Shown here: piece by piece, positions 1 to 8,199 of the stretch
Position numbering within the stretch: the first letter of the stretch is position 1
Layout: every line of letters begins with the position of its first letter
Made by a program: the position numbers and the translations under genes
The notes under the pieces: generated by a model
What the model was told of the DNA's origin: nothing
Seen by the model: the letters and a program-made list of their open reading frames with translations, nothing else
The model's database searches: none
Assembly: GCA_012270635.1 (NCBI GenBank)
Contig: JAAXHX010000421.1
Coordinates: 1-8,953 of the forward strand
Direction of reading: 5' to 3'
Length of the DNA: 8,953 nucleotides
Source: Dehalococcoidia bacterium
Lineage (GTDB): Bacteria; Chloroflexota; Dehalococcoidia; Plut-88900

Positions 1-3000
1 AAGGCCAAGGCGCTGGAGCGGTACCTAAGCACAACCTACCCTTACGCATTTGCCGATTCGTCTGATGACGCGCCTCCCCCAGATCGAGACCCCGTGGACT
101 GGTTTCTGTTCGACCACCGGGAGGGGACGTGCGGGGTGTTCAGCAGCGCTTTCGTGGTGATGGCCCGCTCGGTGGGGATTCCCGCGCGGGTGGTGTCGGG
201 GTGGATGATAGCGGACCATTCCGGGACGCAAACGGTGTACTCGGACCAGGGTCACCAATGGGCAGAGGTTGCGCTGGACGGCATTGGATGGGTGACCTTT
301 GAAGCCACGGCATCGGGAGGCGCGCCCACCCGTGTAATCCAGGCCCGAGGCGACCTGGTCCACTCCGGCTCCACAACCATCCGCCGAGAAACGAACACGA
401 CGATAGACCAATCACCCGAAAGCACGCGCCGGGGTGCGCCGTTCACGGTCGGGGGGACGGTTATGACGCTGTCCGGGGCACCGGTGGACGGGATGGAGGT
501 GGAGATATTCATCAACGAAAAGAAAGAGCAGGGCGGCTGGAGAATCGGGAGGGGGGAGACGGAAAGCGGGCGGTTCGAAATCGAAGTCGCAGTACCGGCC
601 AGGTTCGAGGGAGGGCCTTACCAGCTTATCGCCCACGCCATCGGCAACGAGGACTACGTCGGGTCCTGGAGCGATCCCGAGATCGGGGTCTACTCGGGGA
701 CCGACCTCGAGCTCATCGGCCCTTCGGAGATATCGGTGGACGAGGAAGGGGCGTTCCGAGGGAGATTGACGGAGGAAGCGGGAGACCCGTTGAAGGGCCG
801 CCTTCTGAGGGTGTCAATAGAGGGAGAGGCCCCGTTCCAGGTAACCACGGATGACGGGGGCGCCTTCAGCTTCGGCAGGACGTTCAACCGGACGGGAGAG
901 CGAACCGTGGAGGTCGCTTTCGAGCAGCAGGAGTACATGCTGGGCAACGAGGCCCGGCTGACCGTGATGGTGACGATGCCGACGGTGGTGAGCATCGGCG
1001 CCGTGGACGACGTTCAGGTAGGAGAAGAGTACGTCATCAGGGGCACCCTGCGGGACGCCCGGGGAAGGGGCCTGGCCGACCAGCAGGTCGACATTATCCT
1101 ACCGGAAGCGGTTGTGACTTCGGTCCAAACCGACAGGCGCGGCGAGTTCACGGTGAGGAGCATTACGGAGCAGCCCGGCAGATATGGCATCGAGGCGTCC
1201 TTTGCCGGAGACAGGGTCCTGGAGCCGAGCAAGATCGGCTATACCCTGAGCGTTACCGAACCGGCATACCTGGAGTTGACGGGTGACAAGGAAGTGCGGG
1301 TCGGGGAGGAGTACACGGCCAGGGGGACGTTGAAGGACAGCCGGGATGCGCCGCTGCCTCTGAGGCTGATAGAAGTCACTTTGGCGGACGGCTCCACGGC
1401 TTCCATCCTGACCGACGAGCAGGGCGAGTTCGAAGCTAGCGGCACGGCAGAGCGGGCTGGAAGATACGGCATCGAGGCCTCGTTCTCGGGGGACGGTATC
1501 CTCGGGTCTAGCGGGGGCGGCTATACCCTAAGCGTGATCGAGCCGGTGTTCCTGGAGCTAAGCGGGAGCAGAGAGGTGCAGGTCGGTGAGACGCACATGG
1601 TCAGGGGGTCTCTGCGAGACAGCCGGGGCGCTCCCCTGGCCCGGAAACGGGTCCTCGTCACCGTGTCGGAAGAAGTGGAGACCCCGGTTCTGACCGACGA
1701 ACAGGGTGAGTTTGCAGTGAACATCGTGCCGGTGGGCGCGGGAAGACAGGGCATCGAGGCGTCCTTTGCGGGGGACGACACCCTGGAGCCGGCCAAGACC
1801 GGCTATGTCCTGAGGGTGATCGAACCCGTCCTGCTGGAATTGAGCGGAGACAGGGTGGCGCGGGTGGACGCGCCGTACCGCCTGGAGGGAACGCTTTCGG
1901 GGGCGGGGGGCGAAGGGCTGGAGGGGTACGTCCTGACGTTGAGCGCGGGCCAAGGCGACCCGGTGGAGGTCACAACCGGTCCCCTGGGAACATTCACCTG
2001 GGAAACGACGTTTGAGGAAGAAGAAGGCACAACCTCTCTGGTGGTGAAGTTTGATGGCACGGATGACCTTGGGCCCACCCAGGCAACGTTGTTGACCGAG
2101 GTGGGAAGGGCAGAGATCGTCGTGGAAGAGCCCGAGCCGGTGGCCCGCGGCGATACGGTTACCATCGGGGGCGTAGCGGTGATAAACGGCCAAGCCATAC
2201 CGGACGCCAGGATAGAGGTGAACGGGGAGCAGTCGGGGCGCACGAACGCAGCCGGGGCTTTCGTGGTGCGGACGCCCGTTCCGAGGGATGCCGAGTTGGG
2301 GAAGATGGACCTGAGGGTGTCGGCAGCGGAGTTGGAGGCAGAAACCGAGGTCACGGTAAGCGTTATGTCAGCGACGAGCGTCCTGGTGACGCCGGTGGAT
2401 GACGTGAGGGCTGGACGCTCGGCGCAGGTGGAGGCCCAGGTCCTGGACGACCGCGGGGTCGGGATTCCGGGGGCGGTGGTCCACTACGGCGGAGAAGGGC
2501 GCGCAGTGACCGACGACCTGGGCGTGGCCCTGCTGAAGGTGGATATACCCGACGAAGAGGGGTTGACGAGCGTGCCGCTCAGGGTCAGCTATGAGGGAGA
2601 CGGCGCCAACCTGCCCGTCGCTTACTTGGCGAGTCTGCAAGTCGAAGGTGGGGGATCGGGTTGGCTGATATGGGCGCTTCTCCCGGTAGCGCTGCTCCTG
2701 GGGATTGGGGGAGGTTACCTGGGAAGACGGAGATTCGGAAGACACCCGATATTGGCGCCTGTTCGGGTCGCTGGCCCTGATGTCGTCTCCGATAAGACGA
2801 CATCAGGCGATGAAAGGCGCTCGGAGGTCACGCACCTGGAGATGGGCTTCGTAAAGCCCTCCCCGGACACGGAGAACGCCTGGCAGGTAGGAGAAAAAGT
2901 TGAGGTCTGGTGCAGGCTGACCGACGATTCGGGAAGAGGAATAGAGGGGGCGGCAGTCCTGATAACCTGGGGCGACGGAGAGGCGGAGACGACGCCCGTG

Positions 3001-3696
3001 ACGGACCGGAAGGGACGGTGCTCGGCATCGTGGGTGGGCGATGAGGCGGGGATGTACCGGGTCAGGGCGGAGTTCACGGGCGCGGAGCGTTACCGGGCTT
3101 CGGAGACGTCGGAAGGGTTCGAGCTGCGGGTGTTGACGCCGACCCGCCTGGAGGTCTCCTTCGTCAAGTCGGCGGAGGACCTGCCGGAGATATGGGGAGT
3201 CGGGGAGGAAGTGAGGATCACCGTTGCGCTGGTGGATGCCACGGGTCGGGGGCTGGCCGGTCGAAGGACCAGCGTCGTCATCGGCGACACCGGTGAAGCG
3301 GAAGAGACCTTGACGGACGATTCCGGTCACTGCCAACTGGTGCGCACAGGAGAATGGCCGGGGGTCTACAGCGTGGAGGCAGAGTTCGATGGGGATGAGG
3401 GGTATCTGCCCTCGGAGGGGCGGGGGCGATTCCAGGTGGTGGACTTCAGGGACGACGTTGTACAGCGGTACAACTCGTTCCTGGCGAAAGTGCGACAGAA
3501 AGTATCGGGCATCTCGGCTAAGGCGACCCCCCGGGAAGTGGAGGCGATAGTGGTCGGAAGCGGGATGTCGTTGGACCAGAGGGCCCTGGAGGAGCTGATA
3601 GCCTGCTTCGAAGAGGCTGACTACAGTGAGCACGACATAGGCCGGCGGCAGTTCGAGGCGGCTTACCGGGCCTGGCGTCGGTTGGAGGAGGAATAG
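1..3696 (+). CDS. Membrane-anchored transglutaminase-like protein with Ig-like repeats and DUF4129-like tail (5' partial)
   Basis: The reading frame is open from base 1, and the residues before the GTG at 94 already belong to the transglutaminase fold, so the true start lies upstream. The core shows the family pattern: nucleophile Cys at 130-132 in GTCGVFSSAFVVMARS, then GIPARVVSGW, His at 253-255 in GHQWAEV, and the third triad position at 301-303, which is Glu (WVTFEATAS) where Asp is usual. Eight beta-rich Ig-like domains follow at about 391-699, 700-981, 982-1263, 1264-1545, 1546-1827, 1828-2109, 2110-2367 and 2368-2649. A single hydrophobic helix at about 2659-2724 is followed by RRRFGR, which places the C-terminus inside. 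Two more Ig-like domains (2830-3447) and a helical DUF4129-like end (about 3445-3693, EEADYS near its end) complete it. Family knowledge: such proteins are cysteine transamidases or peptidases of the cell envelope, often encoded beside MoxR and DUF58. The substrate is unknown. Stop TAG directly abuts the next start. Confidence 0.9.
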   Translation, partial: KAKALERYLSTTYPYAFADSSDDAPPPDRDPVDWFLFDHREGTCGVFSSAFVVMARSVGIPARVVSGWMIADHSGTQTVYSDQGHQWAEVALDGIGWVTFEATASGGAPTRVIQARGDLVHSGSTTIRRETNTTIDQSPESTRRGAPFTVGGTVMTLSGAPVDGMEVEIFINEKKEQGGWRIGRGETESGRFEIEVAVPARFEGGPYQLIAHAIGNEDYVGSWSDPEIGVYSGTDLELIGPSEISVDEEGAFRGRLTEEAGDPLKGRLLRVSIEGEAPFQVTTDDGGAFSFGRTFNRTGERTVEVAFEQQEYMLGNEARLTVMVTMPTVVSIGAVDDVQVGEEYVIRGTLRDARGRGLADQQVDIILPEAVVTSVQTDRRGEFTVRSITEQPGRYGIEASFAGDRVLEPSKIGYTLSVTEPAYLELTGDKEVRVGEEYTARGTLKDSRDAPLPLRLIEVTLADGSTASILTDEQGEFEASGTAERAGRYGIEASFSGDGILGSSGGGYTLSVIEPVFLELSGSREVQVGETHMVRGSLRDSRGAPLARKRVLVTVSEEVETPVLTDEQGEFAVNIVPVGAGRQGIEASFAGDDTLEPAKTGYVLRVIEPVLLELSGDRVARVDAPYRLEGTLSGAGGEGLEGYVLTLSAGQGDPVEVTTGPLGTFTWETTFEEEEGTTSLVVKFDGTDDLGPTQATLLTEVGRAEIVVEEPEPVARGDTVTIGGVAVINGQAIPDARIEVNGEQSGRTNAAGAFVVRTPVPRDAELGKMDLRVSAAELEAETEVTVSVMSATSVLVTPVDDVRAGRSAQVEAQVLDDRGVGIPGAVVHYGGEGRAVTDDLGVALLKVDIPDEEGLTSVPLRVSYEGDGANLPVAYLASLQVEGGGSGWLIWALLPVALLLGIGGGYLGRRRFGRHPILAPVRVAGPDVVSDKTTSGDERRSEVTHLEMGFVKPSPDTENAWQVGEKVEVWCRLTDDSGRGIEGAAVLITWGDGEAETTPVTDRKGRCSASWVGDEAGMYRVRAEFTGAERYRASETSEGFELRVLTPTRLEVSFVKSAEDLPEIWGVGEEVRITVALVDATGRGLAGRRTSVVIGDTGEAEETLTDDSGHCQLVRTGEWPGVYSVEAEFDGDEGYLPSEGRGRFQVVDFRDDVVQRYNSFLAKVRQKVSGISAKATPREVEAIVVGSGMSLDQRALEELIACFEEADYSEHDIGRRQFEAAYRAWRRLEEE
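700..2109 (+). repeat. Five consecutive in-register 94-codon Ig-like repeats
   Basis: Units at 700-981, 982-1263, 1264-1545, 1546-1827 and 1828-2109 are each exactly 282 bases with no insertion or deletion between them. Shared landmarks recur at fixed offsets: an opening LEL-like strand, V.VGE.Y..RGTL near residues 11-23, T(D)..GEF near residues 50-56, and G..GIEASF.GD near residues 66-77, ending in Y.L.VIEP. Units three and four (1264-1827) are the most alike. The closing pattern resembles bacterial Ig-like domains of the Big_3-type/carboxypeptidase-regulatory fold; the exact family is uncertain. They probably form a stalk between the membrane and the transglutaminase core. Confidence 0.88.
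2776..2807. repeat. Perfect 13-bp inverted repeat with 6-base loop inside the coding sequence
   Basis: The left arm CCTGATGTCGTCT (2776-2788) is the exact reverse complement of the right arm AGACGACATCAGG (2795-2807), and the loop is CCGATA. It lies about 50 bases after the transmembrane segment, in the linker before the cytoplasmic Ig-like domains, and is read in frame as PDVVSDKTTSG. The arms are visibly less G+C rich than the surroundings. It could be a small palindromic element that inserted in frame, a hairpin acting on the mRNA, or an operator-like site. No target duplication is evident and I see no second copy in the window. Confidence 0.85.
2830..3447 (+). repeat. Two cytoplasmic-side Ig-like repeats of a second subtype
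   Basis: Units at 2830-3141 (104 codons) and 3142-3447 (102 codons) align over their whole length: T.LE..FVK.S.D near the start, W.VGE.V, a D.(S/T)GRG(I/L)(E/A)G turn, G(D/E)(G/T)EAE.T, D..G.C at the loop, and (M/V)Y.V.AEF.G...Y..SE near the end. They resemble the extracytoplasmic units in general plan but carry a FVK...W insertion after the first strand that those lack, and a Cys in the central loop (GRCSAS, GHCQLV). They follow the transmembrane helix and its positively charged flank, so they are predicted to be cytoplasmic. Confidence 0.82.
3684..3691 (+). promoter_or_regulatory. Shine-Dalgarno site for the 12-TM protein gene
   Basis: GGAGGAGG lies in the last codons of the transglutaminase gene. 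It sits 5-8 bases before the GTG at 3697, which immediately follows the TAG stop, and about 11 bases before an alternative ATG at 3703. The spacing favours the GTG, but the ATG two codons later cannot be excluded. The arrangement implies translational coupling with the upstream gene. Confidence 0.7.
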
Positions 3697-5844
3697 GTGG
3701 GGATGAAGGTGGAAGAACGTTTTAGGGTCTCGGCGCTGCACACGGCGGCCATCGTGGCTGCGGCGTCGGCGCTGTGGGTGCTGGAGGCCCTGCGCCCGCC
3801 GGAAACGGGCTTCGACTTCCGGGCATTGCTCGGACCCGTGCTGGGCGCAGCCTTAATCTCCATGGCTATAAGCCTGCTCTTTCAGGCCCAACGCAGGGAA
3901 AGGCCCAGGCGCGCCCTGAGATTGCCGGAAGCGTTCGGGGCAAGGACCGGGCTGACCCTGAGGATGGCAGTGCGACTGCTGAGGGCCGGGGCCTGGCTGG
4001 CAGTCCTGGTGAGCGCGGGCCTCTCCCTGGCCGGGACCCAGCCCGACCCCGGCACGTACTACAACCTTATCGGCGGGCTGACGGGGATATTCGTGTTTGC
4101 GGCGCTGGTCCGGGCGTCGAGCGTGCCCTTTCCTGTGGCGAGTCGGGTATTCCGGGTCCCGTGGGTCCGCCTGGCAGCGTTCGTGATAGTCTACCTGCTG
4201 CTTCACGGCAGCTGGCTGACCGAGCACGGGTTCCCCAACGACCAGCTGCTGCTCTCCCTCTGGTTGGCGCTGGCGGCGAGCTATGCGGGCGGAACGCTGG
4301 GCAAGGCGGCGCGCGTGATGGAGGAGTCGGGGAGAAGGGGGCGTTGGGTCCCGCCGCCCGTGGCCCTGCGAGGGGCCGCGGCCTTGCTGGCGGGTACGAG
4401 TCTGGGACTCCTGGTCTGGGGCGCGCTCGGCTCCCTGCCAAACGTCAGCGCGTTGCTGCTCAACAGGTGGCCGCACCTGCTCGTCGGATATGCGACCCAG
4501 CCTCACTTCGGCCACTTCTACGAGGCGAGGCACCTGGTCGGGGCGTTGGTTGCGGGCATGTACTTCGTGATGAAGCTGCCGAAGGGCTTGAGGGAGTCGG
4601 GAAGGGTGGACTATATGCCCCTGTCCAAGGCCGTGGGATACAGCGTGGTCGGGGCGTTGGCCTGGCTGGCGGGCGCAGGGATGGCGGAGCTAGGGCACGG
4701 GTTTCCGTTGGTGGGGGCGTCGGTGGCCTGCGGACTGTTCGCGGCGGGGCTGTCCCACATGGCCCGGTACCATATCGAAAGCCCGGTGTGGGCCGTTAGC
4801 GCGGTGGCCCGGCTGCTGGCGAAGTCCGTGCACAGGACCGCGTTCCTGGGAGTCTTCCTGGCCCTCTACGGCCTGCTGGTCCGGCCCCTGGTCTACGACG
4901 TGATGTGGTTCGCCCCGATATACGAATGGCTGGCGGTGGTGCTCTTTGCCGCCGTGGCGATAAACCGGATGAGACGCCACGCTCGGCAGCAGGTGCTCCC
5001 GGAGGGGGGACCTCCCGCCGAGTGGCCGCACTGGTCCCGACACGTGCAGACCGTAGAGGAGAGGCGAGACCCGCGCCTCGGGGGGTTGGTGGACCTGCAG
5101 TCTCACTACATAGAGACCGGGAGGTGGGTCTATCTCTGGCGGTATATGCTGGGGCTTCTCCTCCGGAACCGGACGCCCCTAGAAGCCGTCCCGGAGGTCT
5201 TCGAGCCGATGAGGCGCGGCTTCGATGCGTCCGCCAAGTGGGACCCATGGCCCCGAAAGCGGGCACGGGCAGAGCAGAGACGGACCCAGGCCCTGGCCGA
5301 GGCCATGGAACGCATGGACGCCGCCCTCGGGCGGAACCCGGAGCCCCTCCCGGAAATGGACGAGGCAAGGGTGCGTGCGGTCGGCCGGCCCTTCGTCGAG
5401 GACAGGTCAAGGCCGGAGGTCACGGCGGTGACACTGGCTGCGGCTTACTGGCAGCGGGGCGCCCCCCTGGACTTGGCGGCGAGCCTCTGGTTTCCGCTCC
5501 TCACGATGTCAGATGAGGCCCGAAGGGGGCCGCGCTCCCTGGTCGGGTCCGGGGAAGACGAAGAGCGTCGGCAGAAGGAGCGGCGATCCCGGATAGTGGA
5601 GGCAGCCGTGTCTCACCTCTTCGGAGATGGAAAGGCCAAGGACCTGCCCCTGGCCGTTCTGGCCGCCCCGGCGCCGGTCTATGACCGTTCCAGGCGCTAT
5701 TTCGCCTCGAACATTCGGCAAGGCGAGGCAATAGAAGTGATTTCGGAAGAGGGCAAGTGGTGGAGGGTGAGGTCGGGCGACGAGCAACGTAGCAGCATGA
5801 CTCCGGCGGGAGTAGCGCGTCGGCGCATACTGCCGGGAGACTAG
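3697..5844 (+). CDS. Unrecognised ~12-TM membrane protein with cytoplasmic tail and possible SH3-like end
   Basis: I do not recognise a family. The 715-residue product has about twelve hydrophobic helices at residues 12-32, 43-63, 96-113, 122-140, 156-174, 183-201, 225-246, 278-294, 311-331, 335-354, 381-401 and 405-423. Arg/Lys-rich loops after helices 2, 6, 8, 10 and 12 (for example QRRERPRRALR) fit a topology with both ends inside. The predicted outer loops are His-rich, notably HFGHFYEARH at 270-279. Residues 424-715 form a charged, largely helical cytoplasmic tail. The last ~55 residues have a short beta pattern, GEAIEVISEEGKWWRVRS, reminiscent of an SH3-like barrel. GTG start with good Shine-Dalgarno directly after the previous stop. 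The neighbours suggest a role in the same envelope system as the MoxR, DUF58 and transglutaminase proteins; transporter, scaffold or enzyme cannot be told apart. Confidence 0.88.
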   Translation: MGMKVEERFRVSALHTAAIVAAASALWVLEALRPPETGFDFRALLGPVLGAALISMAISLLFQAQRRERPRRALRLPEAFGARTGLTLRMAVRLLRAGAWLAVLVSAGLSLAGTQPDPGTYYNLIGGLTGIFVFAALVRASSVPFPVASRVFRVPWVRLAAFVIVYLLLHGSWLTEHGFPNDQLLLSLWLALAASYAGGTLGKAARVMEESGRRGRWVPPPVALRGAAALLAGTSLGLLVWGALGSLPNVSALLLNRWPHLLVGYATQPHFGHFYEARHLVGALVAGMYFVMKLPKGLRESGRVDYMPLSKAVGYSVVGALAWLAGAGMAELGHGFPLVGASVACGLFAAGLSHMARYHIESPVWAVSAVARLLAKSVHRTAFLGVFLALYGLLVRPLVYDVMWFAPIYEWLAVVLFAAVAINRMRRHARQQVLPEGGPPAEWPHWSRHVQTVEERRDPRLGGLVDLQSHYIETGRWVYLWRYMLGLLLRNRTPLEAVPEVFEPMRRGFDASAKWDPWPRKRARAEQRRTQALAEAMERMDAALGRNPEPLPEMDEARVRAVGRPFVEDRSRPEVTAVTLAAAYWQRGAPLDLAASLWFPLLTMSDEARRGPRSLVGSGEDEERRQKERRSRIVEAAVSHLFGDGKAKDLPLAVLAAPAPVYDRSRRYFASNIRQGEAIEVISEEGKWWRVRSGDEQRSSMTPAGVARRRILPGD

Positions 5845-5848
5845 GGCC

Positions 5849-5854
5849 GGAGAG
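5849..5854 (+). promoter_or_regulatory. Shine-Dalgarno site for the MoxR gene
   Basis: GGAGAG lies in the 15-base gap after the preceding stop codon, 5 bases before the ATG at 5860. It is the only plausible ribosome site there and supports this start. Confidence 0.65.
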
Positions 5855-5859
5855 ACGGA

Positions 5860-6860
<1,001 letters not shown>

Positions 6861-6861
<1 letters not shown>

Positions 6862-8195
6862 TGCTCTCCGTCCTGCCGGCGCGCTGGCTGGCGCTATCCT
6901 TCCTGCTGCTTGCGCTGGCCCTGGCATTCGGGAACCCGATCCTCCTGGCGGGGGCCGTGTTCATTCTTATGACAGTGCTGCTGGGAGTCCTATTCATCCC
7001 CCCGAACGGAATAGAAGTGGAGCGGGAGATGCCCCGGGTGGTGTGTTGGGCGGGGGACAGGTTACAGGTGCGGCGCAGGGTGTGGGTGAGGTCGGGGGTT
7101 GGGACGCTGTACGTTCACGATGATCTGCCGGCGGAAATGGAGGTGGTCCAGGGCAGCAACTTCCGGGCGGTGTGGAAGTGGCCCGGGCCCAGGAGCTTCG
7201 ATCTTTCGTACGAGTTCCTGTGCCCGAAGAGGGGGCTCTTCACACTGGGGGAGACCCTCTGGGATGCGGAAAGCCCCCTGGGGCTCCAGCGCCGGAACCG
7301 GGGCAAAGCATGCCCGGCGCAGGACTTTTCCGTGGCGCCGCGGATACAAGCGGTGGGCCGGGTGAAGGAGGTCCGCGCCCGGGCCTACACCCGGCATCTC
7401 CGTACGGACGCCGCCACGTTGGGGTCGTCCACCACCGACTTCAAGGACCTGCGCCCCTACTCCCCCGGAGACCCGATGCGGATAGTCAACTGGAAGGCCA
7501 GCGCGAAGAACTCCTACGGCGCAAACCCCCTCTTGGTGAACGAATACGAGGCGGAGGGTCGGAAGGCCATCTGGATCTTTCTGGACGGCGCTGAGTACAT
7601 GGAAGTGGGCACGACCCTGTCATCGTTGATAGACCATGCAGTGGAGGCGGCAGGCAGCATAGCCCAGTACTACCTGTCCCAGGGGTACACCCTGGGTGCG
7701 TACATATACAACACCCCCAACGACATCCTGACGCCGGACCTGGGGCGGAAGCAGTTTAAGCGTCTGACTGACCTGCTGACGACCCTACAGCCTGGACCCG
7801 CGAGGCAGGACCTGTCGGAGGCGGTGGAGTGGTGCAAGAGCTTCCTGTACCGCCTTCAGCCGGAGGTGTATGCGATTACGCGGCTGGACGTTCACTACCC
7901 GCGCGGCGGGACCGAGGACCCGTCCATCGAGGGGTTCATTGCGGGGATAAGGCGGCTGGTGGCGTTGAGGCCCCGGGCCCGCAGCTTGAACCCGGTGAGG
8001 GTGGTGCACATGGAGGCGTCGGGGGTCGGGCGGGGGGGTGCCGCCGTGGAGAAACGGACGCAGGGCCTGATGCGGTGGGAAGCCCGACAGATGTACAAGC
8101 CAATCCGGGACGTCGGGGCCTCGGTGGTGCCCTGGGACCCGACGAAGCAGGACTTCACCACGACGCTTCTGAAGAATATCTACTTCGGCGGGTGA
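6861..8195 (+). CDS. DUF58 (VWA-like) membrane protein
   Basis: The 444-residue product opens with two membrane helices (about residues 7-23 and 26-46), as usual in DUF58 proteins. A beta-rich segment (about 50-165) contains the RGLFTLGETLW...SPLGL pattern typical of the family. The signature follows at 192-216: TDFKDLRPYSPGDPMRIVNW, then KASAK. Next come LLVNEYEAEGRKAIWIFLD and a VWA-like remainder. At the metal-site position the sequence is LDGAEYM (Asp242) instead of D-x-S-x-S, so a canonical MIDAS is probably absent. The C-terminal VVPWDPTKQDFTTTLL also fits the family. Family knowledge: DUF58 proteins are the usual partners of MoxR ATPases; their biochemical role is poorly defined. It is predicted to be anchored with its large domain in the cytoplasm, where it could link the ATPase ring to membrane clients. 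Start and coupling are fixed by the TAATG junction. Confidence 0.94.
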
Positions 8196-8199
8196 ACCG

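Noticed and set aside
1899..1926. G-run cluster able to form a quadruplex (runs of 5, 6, 3 and 4 G)
   Set aside because: It meets the simple quadruplex pattern, but the whole coding strand is G-rich and similar runs occur elsewhere (for example 8021-8038), so no specific role can be argued.
1558..2193. Antisense open frame of 211 codons opposite the Ig-like repeats
   Set aside because: The opposite strand encodes conserved in-register repeats. The antisense translation is His/Arg/Pro-rich and has no recognisable features.
94..3696. GTG at 94 as the start of the first gene
   Set aside because: The frame is open upstream to base 1, and residues before 94 (ALERYLSTTYPY and onward) already fit the transglutaminase fold. 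The gene begins outside the window.
2803..3741. Long antisense open frame (312 codons)
   Set aside because: It lies opposite two well-supported genes, its translation is low-complexity and Arg/Pro/His-rich, and it shows no domain. It is a product of the G+C-rich coding strand.
3774..4799. Overlapping same-strand frame of 341 codons
   Set aside because: It is nested in the 12-TM gene, is Gly/Arg/Ala-rich without helices or motifs, and has no separate ribosome site. The real frame shows clear periodic membrane helices.
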